From the IMG/VR virus record IMGVR_UViG_3300017963_000542, positions 1 through 33,712 of that record: a stretch of 33,712 nucleotides of DNA. The stretch is one strand, 5' to 3'. The notes under the pieces were generated by a model, which saw only the letters and a program-made list of their open reading frames with translations, ran no database searches and was not told the origin of the DNA. A program made the translations under genes and the position numbers. The stretch is from a virus. Positions 1 through 6,458 of this stretch are shown in pieces; the stretch's first letter is position 1, and each line of letters opens with the position of its first letter.

Positions 1-420
1 CGGGCTGCCCAGGATTCCCCCCAGCGGTACGTACTTGAAACCCGCTGGGTGCGAAGTAGGGTCCGCGTCATTCAGACTGTCACCTCGCTCCCCCAAAATC
101 TCAGTACTGTCCGCTCTTATCAAGACAGATCGCACAACTAAATAATATTCGAGCCGCTGATACAGCGTCATATCAATGGTCAGCGTTTCGGTTATCGCCC
201 TGCCTACATAAATGAAATTGGGATAATCCAGCAACGCCGGATCTCCCGCAGCCACGTCTGATAGATAGACTTCGTACTCCCACGATTCGCCCGTGAGTAA
301 CACTGGTTCCGCCGGCGCATCCCATGATGCAATCGCCGAGTCTCGATATAAAATATCCTGCGCGCCCGCCGTGCAAGCGAACAATGTGACCAGTACCACC
401 AGCAACAAAAATCGTTTCAT
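1..420 (-). CDS. Secreted protein, partial (3' end beyond window)
   Basis: The reading frame starts at ATG 418-420 and is open to base 1, so 140 residues are visible and the C-terminus is missing. An AAGGAG Shine-Dalgarno lies 6 bases upstream of the ATG. The N-terminus MKRFLLLVVLVTLF is a typical signal sequence. Cleavage after AGA (signal peptidase I) is likely; LFAC is a poor lipobox, so a lipoprotein is possible but less likely. The rest is beta-rich with alternating hydrophobic residues (SWEYEVYLSD, LEYYLVVRSV), resembling one Ig-like or fibronectin-III-like sandwich. It follows a virion-type gene by 10 bases, so it is probably co-transcribed with the lysis and tail genes. Function is unknown. 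A phage-encoded secreted protein could act in the periplasm or on the cell surface, but that is inference. Confidence 0.7.
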   Translation of the reverse strand, partial: MKRFLLLVVLVTLFACTAGAQDILYRDSAIASWDAPAEPVLLTGESWEYEVYLSDVAAGDPALLDYPNFIYVGRAITETLTIDMTLYQRLEYYLVVRSVLIRADSTEILGERGDSLNDADPTSHPAGFKYVPLGGILGSP

Positions 421-430
421 TGTCATCTCC

Positions 431-967
431 TTATGATCCGGTAATCGTGATTTTCCATGTAATTTCGATCGTGTCCGATGAGCTTACATCAACCGCCGGC
501 GAGATCTCCGCATAGGCCAGCGTATCCGTTCCGTTGCCAAGCAGCGCCTCATCGATACCGGTGTCGTTCAAATCACCCGCTTCGAACGTTGACTTGTACA
601 CAATGACGTTATCATCGGCAGCCGCCCAATCGCCCTCGGTCTGCGGGTATCCTGTATCCATTGCCTCGTTTGATCCGGTTTGCGTAACCAGCGCGTCAAC
701 GGTCTTTGTCTCCGACACAAACCCCGTGCCGACACCGATCACCGCGTTTGCATTGTCAAGCTTGGTTCTTTCCGGTGTCTCCTGAAGCAAGTCGGCAATG
801 AGCGCATCGCCTTCGTTCGTCATGATATTGTGATTCGTGACTTCCATCGGACGCCCAGGCTTCTTGAGCAATTTCTCAAGGCGTGTAGGTGGAAAACGTT
901 TAAGCTTCCCGTCCGGCCCGTAAACACGGACAGTAATCTGCCCGCTTAATTTGAGCTTGTCCTTCAT
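431..967 (-). CDS. Hypothetical beta-rich virion-type protein, 178 aa
   Basis: The start is ATG at 965-967 in an ATGA overlap with the stop of the upstream 57-aa membrane protein; a longer in-frame extension upstream is rejected because it would read through that gene. The protein begins MKDKLKLSGQITVRVYGPDG and continues with a short Lys-rich stretch and a motif HNIMTNEGDALIADLLQ. A long beta-rich part with many Thr, Asp and Gly residues follows and ends TIEITWKITITGS. I recall similar proteins (HNxxTNEGxxLIADL, then YKxTFEAGDLN) as unannotated genes beside tail or lysis modules in other phages. The composition fits a decoration, fibre-tip or adhesin-like structural protein, but no catalytic motif is visible. 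Function is unassigned. Confidence 0.75.
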   Translation of the reverse strand: MKDKLKLSGQITVRVYGPDGKLKRFPPTRLEKLLKKPGRPMEVTNHNIMTNEGDALIADLLQETPERTKLDNANAVIGVGTGFVSETKTVDALVTQTGSNEAMDTGYPQTEGDWAAADDNVIVYKSTFEAGDLNDTGIDEALLGNGTDTLAYAEISPAVDVSSSDTIEITWKITITGS

Positions 968-1137
968 TTTCTCACCCCATTTACCAGCGCCGCAATCGCA
1001 GCGGCAACCGCAAACGCTAACCCGACTATGCCGGACGCGCCTTCTACTGTCGCGCCGGATAGATACATTGCGCCGGAGCCTATCGCTATTGCGATTGCTC
1101 CGCCGATTCCGAGAGCCCTTCGTGTTTTGTCGTTCAT
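964..1137 (-). CDS. Small two-helix membrane protein, 57 aa (holin candidate)
   Basis: A short frame from ATG 1135-1137 to TGA 964-966, preceded by GGAGGG six bases upstream and overlapping the next gene by ATGA. It encodes 57 residues: a charged N-terminus (MNDKTRR), a hydrophobic helix rich in Gly, Ala and Ile (residues about 9-25), a short turn with Glu32, a second hydrophobic helix (about 37-53, AFAVAAAIAALV) and a basic tail NGVRK. Two short helices with charged ends match small phage holins (class II-like) and also accessory membrane proteins of lysis cassettes. It sits downstream of the spanin candidate and three genes after the endolysin. There are several candidate holins here, so which one makes the hole is open. 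Confidence 0.7.
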   Translation of the reverse strand: MNDKTRRALGIGGAIAIAIGSGAMYLSGATVEGASGIVGLAFAVAAAIAALVNGVRK

Positions 1138-1152
1138 ATTTCCCTCCGATAT

Positions 1153-1539
1153 TTACTTCGCGCCTACTGCGCGGTATTCCCGTAGTTTGTGGATCGCATC
1201 GAGAATCCAATACACAAGATAGCCGGCAATGAACCCGATCCCGCCGGCGCCGATCACCTGGAAAAGATTAGCGTTTCTTTCCTCTTGCAAGGATTTCTCG
1301 ACCGCGTCTAATGAGCTCAGCGCCCCTTTCGTTTCCTGCTCGGAGATCATCAGCTCGGTCTCGAGCTCGCTGATTTGCGTCGCTTGCTGCTTGTTGATGC
1401 TCTCGAGCTCGTCGAATGTCTTCATCAGCTCGCTGTGATCCTCGTCCTCGTAGCAGACCTCCGCGTAGGATGAAGCCGAGAACAAAAAGAAGCACGCCGC
1501 CAACAATAAGAAGAATGCCTTTGATTTTTCCCATTTCAT
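1153..1539 (-). CDS. Putative spanin (u-spanin-like), 128 aa
   Basis: It starts at ATG 1537-1539 in an ATGA overlap with the holin-like gene, with GGGAGA six bases upstream. The N-terminus (residues 1-26) is a signal sequence containing LAAC at 13-16, a formal lipobox match, followed by a possible signal peptidase I site after SSYA. Residues about 37-90 are Glu, Leu, Lys and Ser-rich with heptad character, a predicted periplasmic coiled coil. Residues about 93-113 form a clear transmembrane helix (VIGAGGIGFIAGYLVYWIL) with a basic C-terminal tail. Lipobox plus periplasmic coil plus C-terminal inner-membrane helix is the layout of a unimolecular spanin such as phage T1 gp11, which fuses outer and inner membranes at the end of lysis. 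The hydrophobic residues after Cys16 are unusual for a lipoprotein, so a simple exported coiled-coil membrane protein is the alternative. Confidence 0.6.
   Translation of the reverse strand: MKWEKSKAFFLLLAACFFLFSASSYAEVCYEDEDHSELMKTFDELESINKQQATQISELETELMISEQETKGALSSLDAVEKSLQEERNANLFQVIGAGGIGFIAGYLVYWILDAIHKLREYRAVGAK
1268..1534 (-). CDS. Overlapping-frame ORF, i-spanin-like, 88 aa (uncertain)
   Basis: A second reading frame begins at ATG 1532-1534, five bases inside the spanin candidate, and runs 88 codons in the +2 frame. It encodes one N-terminal hydrophobic helix (residues about 5-27, GILLIVGGVLLFVLGFIL) followed by a long Arg/Ala/Glu/Asp-rich helical region with no proline. That is the shape of an inner-membrane i-spanin (lambda Rz type). 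Out-of-frame overlap of spanin genes is well known for Rz/Rz1. The same GGGAGA ribosome site could serve both starts, at spacing 6 and 11. Against it, a T-rich signal sequence encodes hydrophobic residues in more than one frame, and GAG/CTC-rich coiled coils often leave Arg/Ala-rich shadows. I give it less than even odds. Confidence 0.3.
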   Translation of the reverse strand: MGKIKGILLIVGGVLLFVLGFILRGGLLRGRGSQRADEDIRRAREHQQAASDANQRARDRADDLRAGNERGAELIRRGREILARGKKR

Positions 1540-1751
1540 TTTGTCTCCCTGATTTTCTGGCCGTATTTTAACAACTCGCCTGAACCGACCATGCCGGCAC
1601 CGGCTATCACGATTTCAGCTCTCTGGAGTACAATTCCCGCTGCCACCGTCGCAATGCCGGCACACGTCGACATAAAGGCGAGCAGGCGACCCATGCTGTT
1701 TTCAACTGAGCCGTCGGCGTGTTTGACTTGGAAGAATCCCACTGTTTCCAT
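1536..1751 (-). CDS. Putative holin, two-helix membrane protein, 71 aa
   Basis: It starts at ATG 1749-1751 with a strong GGGAGGGG site four bases upstream. After a short polar N-terminus (METVGFFQVKHADGSVENS) come two hydrophobic stretches, about residues 24-41 (LAFMSTCAGIATVAAGIV) and about 47-58 (IVIAGAGMVGSG), and a charged end KYGQKIRETK. The pattern of a short N-terminal polar head, SMxRLLAF, a first helix, a second helix and a K/Q-rich tail is one I recall from small holin-like phage proteins placed beside endolysins. The gene overlaps the 3' end of the 63-aa membrane protein upstream and abuts the spanin candidate, so it fits a lysis cassette. The holin assignment is inferred from size, topology and context. 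Confidence 0.6.
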   Translation of the reverse strand: METVGFFQVKHADGSVENSMGRLLAFMSTCAGIATVAAGIVLQRAEIVIAGAGMVGSGELLKYGQKIRETK

Positions 1752-1893
1752 ATATCCCCTCCCGTGTGAGTGTTTTCAAAATATTATCCATCGATCGAGC
1801 GGTACGGCTGATGAACCAGAAGTTGAGGCAGCAGCACACCGCCAGGATCACGATCAGCACCATAACCGCTATCAACAATGCCGCGACGGTCAT
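1702..1893 (-). CDS. Small single-pass membrane protein, 63 aa
   Basis: The start at ATG 1891-1893 is in an ATGA overlap with the amidase stop, which supports translational coupling and rejects the longer in-frame extension. Residues about 3-29 form one long hydrophobic helix (ALLIAVMVLIVILAVCCC) containing three consecutive cysteines. A basic cytoplasmic-type tail follows (SRTARSMDNILKTLTREG and ending RRRLS). It overlaps the next gene by 50 bases. Such a protein next to the endolysin could be a pinholin, an antiholin or a lysis regulator. The sequence does not distinguish these. Confidence 0.65.
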   Translation of the reverse strand: MTVAALLIAVMVLIVILAVCCCLNFWFISRTARSMDNILKTLTREGIYGNSGILPSQTRRRLS

Positions 1894-2468
1894 CGCTCTG
1901 CAACCTGGTAAAAGATATCGTCGCGGAAGCCGAGCCAGGCCGCCTCGTGTTTGACAAACCATTTCGGACAAAGCTTCCCGGTAATGTCGTAGTGCCTGTA
2001 TACGTCGTGCGAGCCAAGCAAGTGCGTCCGGAGCAGAGACTTGCCCAAACTGACCGCTGCTTCCAGGGTTGCCTCTGTAAACTCGCCGGTCCAATCCGGG
2101 TGATTGAGCTCGATCCCGATCGTGCACCAGTTGGGAGTAGCGCGTCTTTCGTTCGATGTGTAGCCGTGGAATTGGCGCTGCGCAAGAGCGGTGTAGCGCC
2201 GGGCGCCAACGTGGTAGGCTACTTCTTCGTCTGGTATGCACCGGATAATCTCGCCGTCCATGCCGATGATGTAGTGGGCGCTGGCGTAGCGATCCGGATC
2301 CTCGTCGTCGAGGTCCTGGTTGGATAAAAGCTCGAAGTAGCGCGCCGTAGCATCATTCTCCTGGCCCGCGGCGCCGACCCAATGGTATACAATGCCGAGC
2401 GTGTCCGGTCTCCTATGCCCCGGACGCGAAAACGGGTTGACCGGCAAGAGCTTTTCTTTAATTATCAT
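1890..2468 (-). CDS. N-acetylmuramoyl-L-alanine amidase endolysin (Amidase_2)
   Basis: 192 residues, starting at ATG 2466-2468 behind GGGAGGGG. It belongs to the Amidase_2/PGRP fold that cleaves the bond between MurNAc and the L-Ala of the peptide stem; T7 lysozyme is the classic relative. Visible signatures are YHWVG with His29 as first zinc ligand, ASAHYIIGMDG (63-72) for the central strands, AYHVG (84-88), IGIELNHPDWTGEFT (117-131), and YRHYDITGKLCP (157-168) supplying His159 and Cys167 as the other ligands. This H/H/C set matches T7 lysozyme. No signal peptide or cell-wall-binding domain is present, so release needs a holin. Single-domain endolysins of this size are typical of phages infecting Gram-negative bacteria. 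It is flanked on both sides by small membrane proteins. Confidence 0.93.
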   Translation of the reverse strand: MIIKEKLLPVNPFSRPGHRRPDTLGIVYHWVGAAGQENDATARYFELLSNQDLDDEDPDRYASAHYIIGMDGEIIRCIPDEEVAYHVGARRYTALAQRQFHGYTSNERRATPNWCTIGIELNHPDWTGEFTEATLEAAVSLGKSLLRTHLLGSHDVYRHYDITGKLCPKWFVKHEAAWLGFRDDIFYQVAER

Positions 2469-2495
2469 CGTAGTTCCCCTCCCAGGAAAAAATCT

Positions 2496-2783
2496 TTATA
2501 TCAACAGCACCACCCATGTGGTCGCGAGCGAAGCGCCGGCGATAATAAGCGCCACGAGCTGCCCCGGAGGTATTTTTCGCTTGACCAGCGGGCATTCGAG
2601 CGGATGATTTTTCACGTATTCCTCGAGATCGTTTAAGCGTTGTTCGTGGCCCTTGCCGCCGTTGCCGCAGACCGTGGTTTTTAATCCTTTGAGATCTCCG
2701 GCCATTTCGCTCTGTCTTTCCTCGATCGCCTTGAGTACGCCTTTTTCAATGCGCTCGAGCGCATTGCTTTCTTGTTTTGTCAT
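2496..2783 (-). CDS. C-tail-anchored coiled-coil protein, 95 aa
   Basis: It starts at ATG 2781-2783 in an ATGA overlap with the previous gene, with GAGG just upstream. Residues 1-35 are amphipathic and charged (MTKQESNALERIEKGVLKAI onward). A conserved-looking middle follows (TTVCGNGGKGHEQRLNDLEEYVKNH, written in two parts: TTVCGNGGKGHEQ, then RLNDLEEYVKNH). The last 21 residues (75-95) are a transmembrane helix that ends the protein. I recall the pattern of C-x-G, a coiled segment and a C-terminal helix from small proteins directly upstream of endolysins in many phages. Plausible roles are a holin or antiholin partner or a lysis timer. No enzymatic motif is present. Confidence 0.7.
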   Translation of the reverse strand: MTKQESNALERIEKGVLKAIEERQSEMAGDLKGLKTTVCGNGGKGHEQRLNDLEEYVKNHPLECPLVKRKIPPGQLVALIIAGASLATTWVVLLI

Positions 2784-3016
2784 CGTGTTACCTCGCGCAG
2801 CTTTTCGCGGGCGGCTCTGCGCTCGTTGTAGTGCAATCGGCTGTCTGTGACACTCAACCCGTGCAAGTGTTCCTCGATGACGGCCAGCACATCGTCCTGC
2901 GTGTCGGCAAGGAATTCTCTCGCCTTCATCCTTTCGAGTTCTGCCAGCCGCACTGCCTCTTTTGCGTCTATTTCGGCCTGCGTTTTGCCATTCGGCTTTA
3001 TCCACTCTACCGCCAT
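2780..3016 (-). CDS. Hypothetical protein, 78 aa
   Basis: The preferred start is ATG 3014-3016 (MAVEWIKPNGKTQAEIDAKE), overlapping the previous gene by 10 bases; the longer frame upstream would run deep into that gene. The ribosome site is weak: GGGGAGG lies about 13 bases away. The protein is short, highly charged and predicted helical, with many Glu, Arg and Ala. The opening WIKPNGKTxxE resembles short proteins beside phage fibre genes, but I do not recognise the family. It sits between the fibre module and the lysis genes. Function is unknown. Confidence 0.65.
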   Translation of the reverse strand: MAVEWIKPNGKTQAEIDAKEAVRLAELERMKAREFLADTQDDVLAVIEEHLHGLSVTDSRLHYNERRAAREKLREVTR

Positions 3017-3285
3017 GTCAGTACCCGATCCTCCCCGTGATCTATCGTTACCGATTCGTTGAGTCTGCCGAAGCTCGGCATCACCAGGTGGAGCACGCCG
3101 TCTTCGCGCCACGCCTTGTGGATGAAATCAAGAACCGGTGGCTCCAGGTCATACTCGACGATCCCCGCATCTGAGAAGTCCACCGCCACGGACCGGCCGT
3201 TCCATTCGACGATGATCTTGTCTTTTTCCGGCTGCATCCATGAAGCCGGTCTATGATCGTAACAAGGGACCCAATGAATTATCAT
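3007..3285 (-). CDS. Hypothetical protein downstream of fibre, 92 aa
   Basis: The start is ATG 3283-3285, an ATGA overlap with the fibre stop; an in-frame extension lying inside the fibre gene is rejected. The protein begins MIIHWVPCYDHRPASWMQPE and contains alternating beta-type segments (KIIVEWNGRSVAVDFS, LHLVMPSF) with several Trp and Asp residues. It ends DHGEDRVLTWR. Its position directly after a fibre gene suggests a fibre-assembly or fibre-associated protein, but it lacks any recognisable chaperone motif. I do not recognise the family. Confidence 0.7.
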   Translation of the reverse strand: MIIHWVPCYDHRPASWMQPEKDKIIVEWNGRSVAVDFSDAGIVEYDLEPPVLDFIHKAWREDGVLHLVMPSFGRLNESVTIDHGEDRVLTWR

Positions 3286-6200
3286 CTCCACCAACCCCAA
3301 GCTATATATTGCACGCTTCGTGTACTTCCATATGTACCAAGATTGACTGAAAAACCTGTTGTTGATGCATTTATTGTCCCGATAGTAGTAAGTTCCGCCG
3401 CGCTTGAATCTAATGATACTATTGGTCGAATGTTGGATGTAAATGCTGCCGGGTAGACTACGACGTATGCCACGCTTGAAACTGGTACACCTTGTTTCCA
3501 GCAAATCTGGATACCATTTGAAAAGCGGATGTACTCACCGTAAATATTCGCGCCATGTTCTACAATGCCTGCTCCGGCTTCGAGCCAATCGGAAGTTGCA
3601 ATAAGTGGATTTCCGCCGCCGGCATTATCATCGCCAACAGCCACAAATCTCCCGTACGTCGCATCGTAGGTAACACCAGATATGTAGCCTGTCGTGCCGA
3701 ACGGATGCTGTACTGTTGCTTCGCCGTATACTTGGGCCCCCCAGGACAGTCCGCCGTCCACAGATCTTGAGATCTTCCCATCTTCTCCCGTGGCGATCCA
3801 GATACCACCCCCGTACGCAAGGCAAAGAATTAGCGAAGAACCGAATCCGGCATCTATTAGCGCCGACCAGGTGGCGCCGTTGTCAATTGATCGAGACAAT
3901 TTACCGTCTTCGCCGGCAACAATAAATACGCCCCCACCGTAAGCCGCGCAACGGATCATCGTCGCGCCAAACGGATCGCTCACAAGGGAAAAAGAAGCGC
4001 CATCATTGATTGATCGAGCTATTTCGCCAGCTTCCGATACCGCAATCCATGTGCCATTACCATTGGTTGCCAAAGCAAACAATCTGTTGGTAGCTGCGAA
4101 AGGATTTGAAATCAAGGTCCACGATACGCCGTCATTAATCGAGCGCGCAATTTCAGCGTCACCGGTCAAGGTTCCGCCACCACATAACCATACACCGTTG
4201 CCGTAACAAACAGTCATGATGATGCAAGTAGAACTGAATGGCATCGTAATAAGAGAGCCCCACGAAGCACCATCATCCGTAGATCGCGCGACCTTCTCGC
4301 TCCATCCCACCGCTATGAATACGTCGTTACCAAAAGCCACATCTTGTATCGCTGTGGTCCCAAATGGATCTGTTACCGTGGACCAGTTTATACCATGATC
4401 TGTTGAGCGCTCTATCCTTCCTGCATCAGAAACCGCCACAAGAACGTCATTCCCAAAGGCCACGCGAACTATTTGTTCGCCTGAAAATGTGTGATTATTT
4501 CTTCTTCCCCACATCAATCCAAGAGACGAAAGAACGGACTCCCCGGCTTGAAAAAATCCCGACACAAGTGCATCGGCAACATTGCCGCCGCTGCGCATAC
4601 CAGCCCTAAAACGTTCTTCCCAATTTTCACCGTTATGCTCCTTAATAGCCGATTCAACTGGATCGGTCGTTCCCTGTGATCCTGCCGGATCTTTGCCAAG
4701 ATAGGCTCTTACGTCTCCACTGACAGGCGCGGCCCTGTTCTCAGATCCGACCGCCTTAGTGAAAAAGAAGTTCTCCGCTGCCATCTTCACGGCAGTAACC
4801 GCCCCTGCCACGAGCGATGCGGTCACTACCTTATCGGCCTTGACCGTGCCATCGACGTTAATACCCGCGAGCGCCCGGATTGTCTGCTCGAAGCTGTACT
4901 GCCGCCAGTCCCGGCGATAACCGATCAGCGCATATTCGTCCGCAGCTTCATCGTTCGTCCGTGCGTAAAATGGTCCTGTGCCGAGCATCAGCCACGGCTC
5001 TGCGCTCGATTGAAGCGGAGTGCCGCTTCCAGCAGATTCCCCCTCGCTTATGTGTACCGGATTAGTTCTTGATGCTGCTGTCAGATCATGTTCAGCGTGG
5101 AGATTCCACTGACCACCAGACCAATAATAAACCCGCACCGTGCAGGGCTCGACCGCTACTAATTCATACCCGGTGATTTGATGCGGTATCCCATAAGTAT
5201 CGCCACACAAGGACGGAGCCATTCCCTGTTCTGCTGCGTTTCCAGCGCCATCGCCTATACTTGTTGCCTGGATCTCCGTATCTGCTGAGAAATAATAGTC
5301 CCGATCTATGGAAGAACTGCCGTCCCAAGTAGCTCGATATTGATCTCGCCAGATCATGGTCTCTTTGGTAACTGGTATTAGATGAAAACGGTCTCCTCCG
5401 CTGCCCAGCTTTGTGATTACTACTGGTGCGTCGGACCATATCCTCACTATTCTCCCAGCGTCGCTCAGATTCATAGTCTCTTGAGAGGTTACGGTTGCTC
5501 TTGCTGCGTCCACCGATTGCCAGCTACCATCATCGACCTTCCATTCTACATGGGCAGATGAGTACGGCGCGTAAATGTAAATGGTCTCAGGAGATTGGTT
5601 TCTGGTGCATTGATAGATAAACCTTTTTCCTGCAAGGAGAAGATGCCCCAAGGCATGCTGCGCCCCCTGGTAGCACATAGCAACGGCGCCATCTGTCGTT
5701 ATCAGGTCTCCCTGGGATAAAGCGAGTGTTCCCTGATCTCCCTCGACCAAAGGACCGACCACTCGTGCTTCGTTCTTATAGATGTTCGCATTTTCCAAAG
5801 CGACATAGTCTATCGTCCCGCCTCCCATCGCCACCTTCGGCCCGAGCATCGCCATTGCGGCGTTGTCGGATGGTTTTTGCGAGATCGCCGGGTTTGCGAT
5901 GCTTATCCCGCCTACGTGCCAGTCATATATCGCGCCGGCAGTAATATCGTCTGAGGCAATAGTCGACGTCGTGGCTGACGCGCTCGCGCTCCAATCGCTT
6001 TTTGTGCCGTCGACCGTCGATTGCCGGACCCTGTAGTAAAGCGTCCTGCCTGTAGGGTTCTGCGCGGTGCCGGCGTGCGGGATGGGCACATGCAACAGAA
6101 ACGTCGCCGCAGTTTCCGTCCACGCATTGAGTGTATCTTTCCAGTCCGTACCGTCGAACTCGAGTGAGTACCAGGTCGCGTCGTCGTCGGATACCTGTAC

Positions 6201-6458
6201 CTCGTAGTGGTCAAACGTCCGAAGATTGTATTGCGGAACCCACCGCAGCAGGATCGCCTTAAAGGCGCCGGTAATCGACGAAAACGAGATTTGTACGGGC
6301 GTGGTTGTCGTGGCGGTAAGCGTGGCGATCGCGGTTGTCAGGTTTGAAATTGTCGGGCCAAAAAGCGCGCCCGTTACTTCCATGTCTCCCGCATGGAGAT
6401 GGTAGCCGGCGCTGGATGCCCGCTTGTGCAGGTCTCGTCTCAATCTTCTGGTGCTCAT
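3282..6458 (-). CDS. Tail fibre/spike with BNR-type beta-propeller, 1058 aa
   Basis: It starts at ATG 6456-6458, an ATGA overlap with the giant upstream gene. In order: a basic N-terminus; a fibronectin-III-like domain (about 55-165; DHYEVQVSDD, LYYRVRQST); a long beta-rich central part (170-530); a short linker with ADKVVTASLVAGAVTA (541-556); six Asp-box motifs of S-x-D-x-G-x-x-[WF] form (RSTDHGINW 684-692, RSTDDGASW 725-733, RSINDGVSW 772-780, RSINDGASF 815-823, RSIDNGATW 856-864, RSVDGGLSW 898-906) plus a degenerate seventh (IATSDW 953-958); and a C-terminal domain (970-1058) opening with YGEYIRFSNGIQICW, the pattern of gp53-like fibre tips. The Asp boxes space out like blades of a seven-bladed propeller. 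The role is host receptor binding; a sialidase-like activity is not shown. The 3.3-4.5 kb part looks more AT-rich than its neighbours. Confidence 0.85.
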   Translation of the reverse strand: MSTRRLRRDLHKRASSAGYHLHAGDMEVTGALFGPTISNLTTAIATLTATTTTPVQISFSSITGAFKAILLRWVPQYNLRTFDHYEVQVSDDDATWYSLEFDGTDWKDTLNAWTETAATFLLHVPIPHAGTAQNPTGRTLYYRVRQSTVDGTKSDWSASASATTSTIASDDITAGAIYDWHVGGISIANPAISQKPSDNAAMAMLGPKVAMGGGTIDYVALENANIYKNEARVVGPLVEGDQGTLALSQGDLITTDGAVAMCYQGAQHALGHLLLAGKRFIYQCTRNQSPETIYIYAPYSSAHVEWKVDDGSWQSVDAARATVTSQETMNLSDAGRIVRIWSDAPVVITKLGSGGDRFHLIPVTKETMIWRDQYRATWDGSSSIDRDYYFSADTEIQATSIGDGAGNAAEQGMAPSLCGDTYGIPHQITGYELVAVEPCTVRVYYWSGGQWNLHAEHDLTAASRTNPVHISEGESAGSGTPLQSSAEPWLMLGTGPFYARTNDEAADEYALIGYRRDWRQYSFEQTIRALAGINVDGTVKADKVVTASLVAGAVTAVKMAAENFFFTKAVGSENRAAPVSGDVRAYLGKDPAGSQGTTDPVESAIKEHNGENWEERFRAGMRSGGNVADALVSGFFQAGESVLSSLGLMWGRRNNHTFSGEQIVRVAFGNDVLVAVSDAGRIERSTDHGINWSTVTDPFGTTAIQDVAFGNDVFIAVGWSEKVARSTDDGASWGSLITMPFSSTCIIMTVCYGNGVWLCGGGTLTGDAEIARSINDGVSWTLISNPFAATNRLFALATNGNGTWIAVSEAGEIARSINDGASFSLVSDPFGATMIRCAAYGGGVFIVAGEDGKLSRSIDNGATWSALIDAGFGSSLILCLAYGGGIWIATGEDGKISRSVDGGLSWGAQVYGEATVQHPFGTTGYISGVTYDATYGRFVAVGDDNAGGGNPLIATSDWLEAGAGIVEHGANIYGEYIRFSNGIQICWKQGVPVSSVAYVVVYPAAFTSNIRPIVSLDSSAAELTTIGTINASTTGFSVNLGTYGSTRSVQYIAWGWWR
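3579..4481 (-). repeat. Seven-blade Asp-box repeat array within the fibre gene
   Basis: Residues about 660-960 of the fibre consist of seven tandem units of roughly 40-45 residues. Each has a core of the form hydrophobic-AFGNDVFIAV (or AYGGGIWIAT), then a GR/GE/GK turn, then the Asp box S-x-D-x-G-x-x-[WF], then a DPFGTT-like link. Six boxes are canonical and the last is degenerate. The repeats differ enough at DNA level that slippage alone would not keep them. Confidence 0.8.

Noticed and set aside
1702-2241. 179-codon frame over the amidase gene
   Set aside because: The upstream part is an out-of-frame shadow of the amidase. The real gene starts at the ATGA overlap at 1893.
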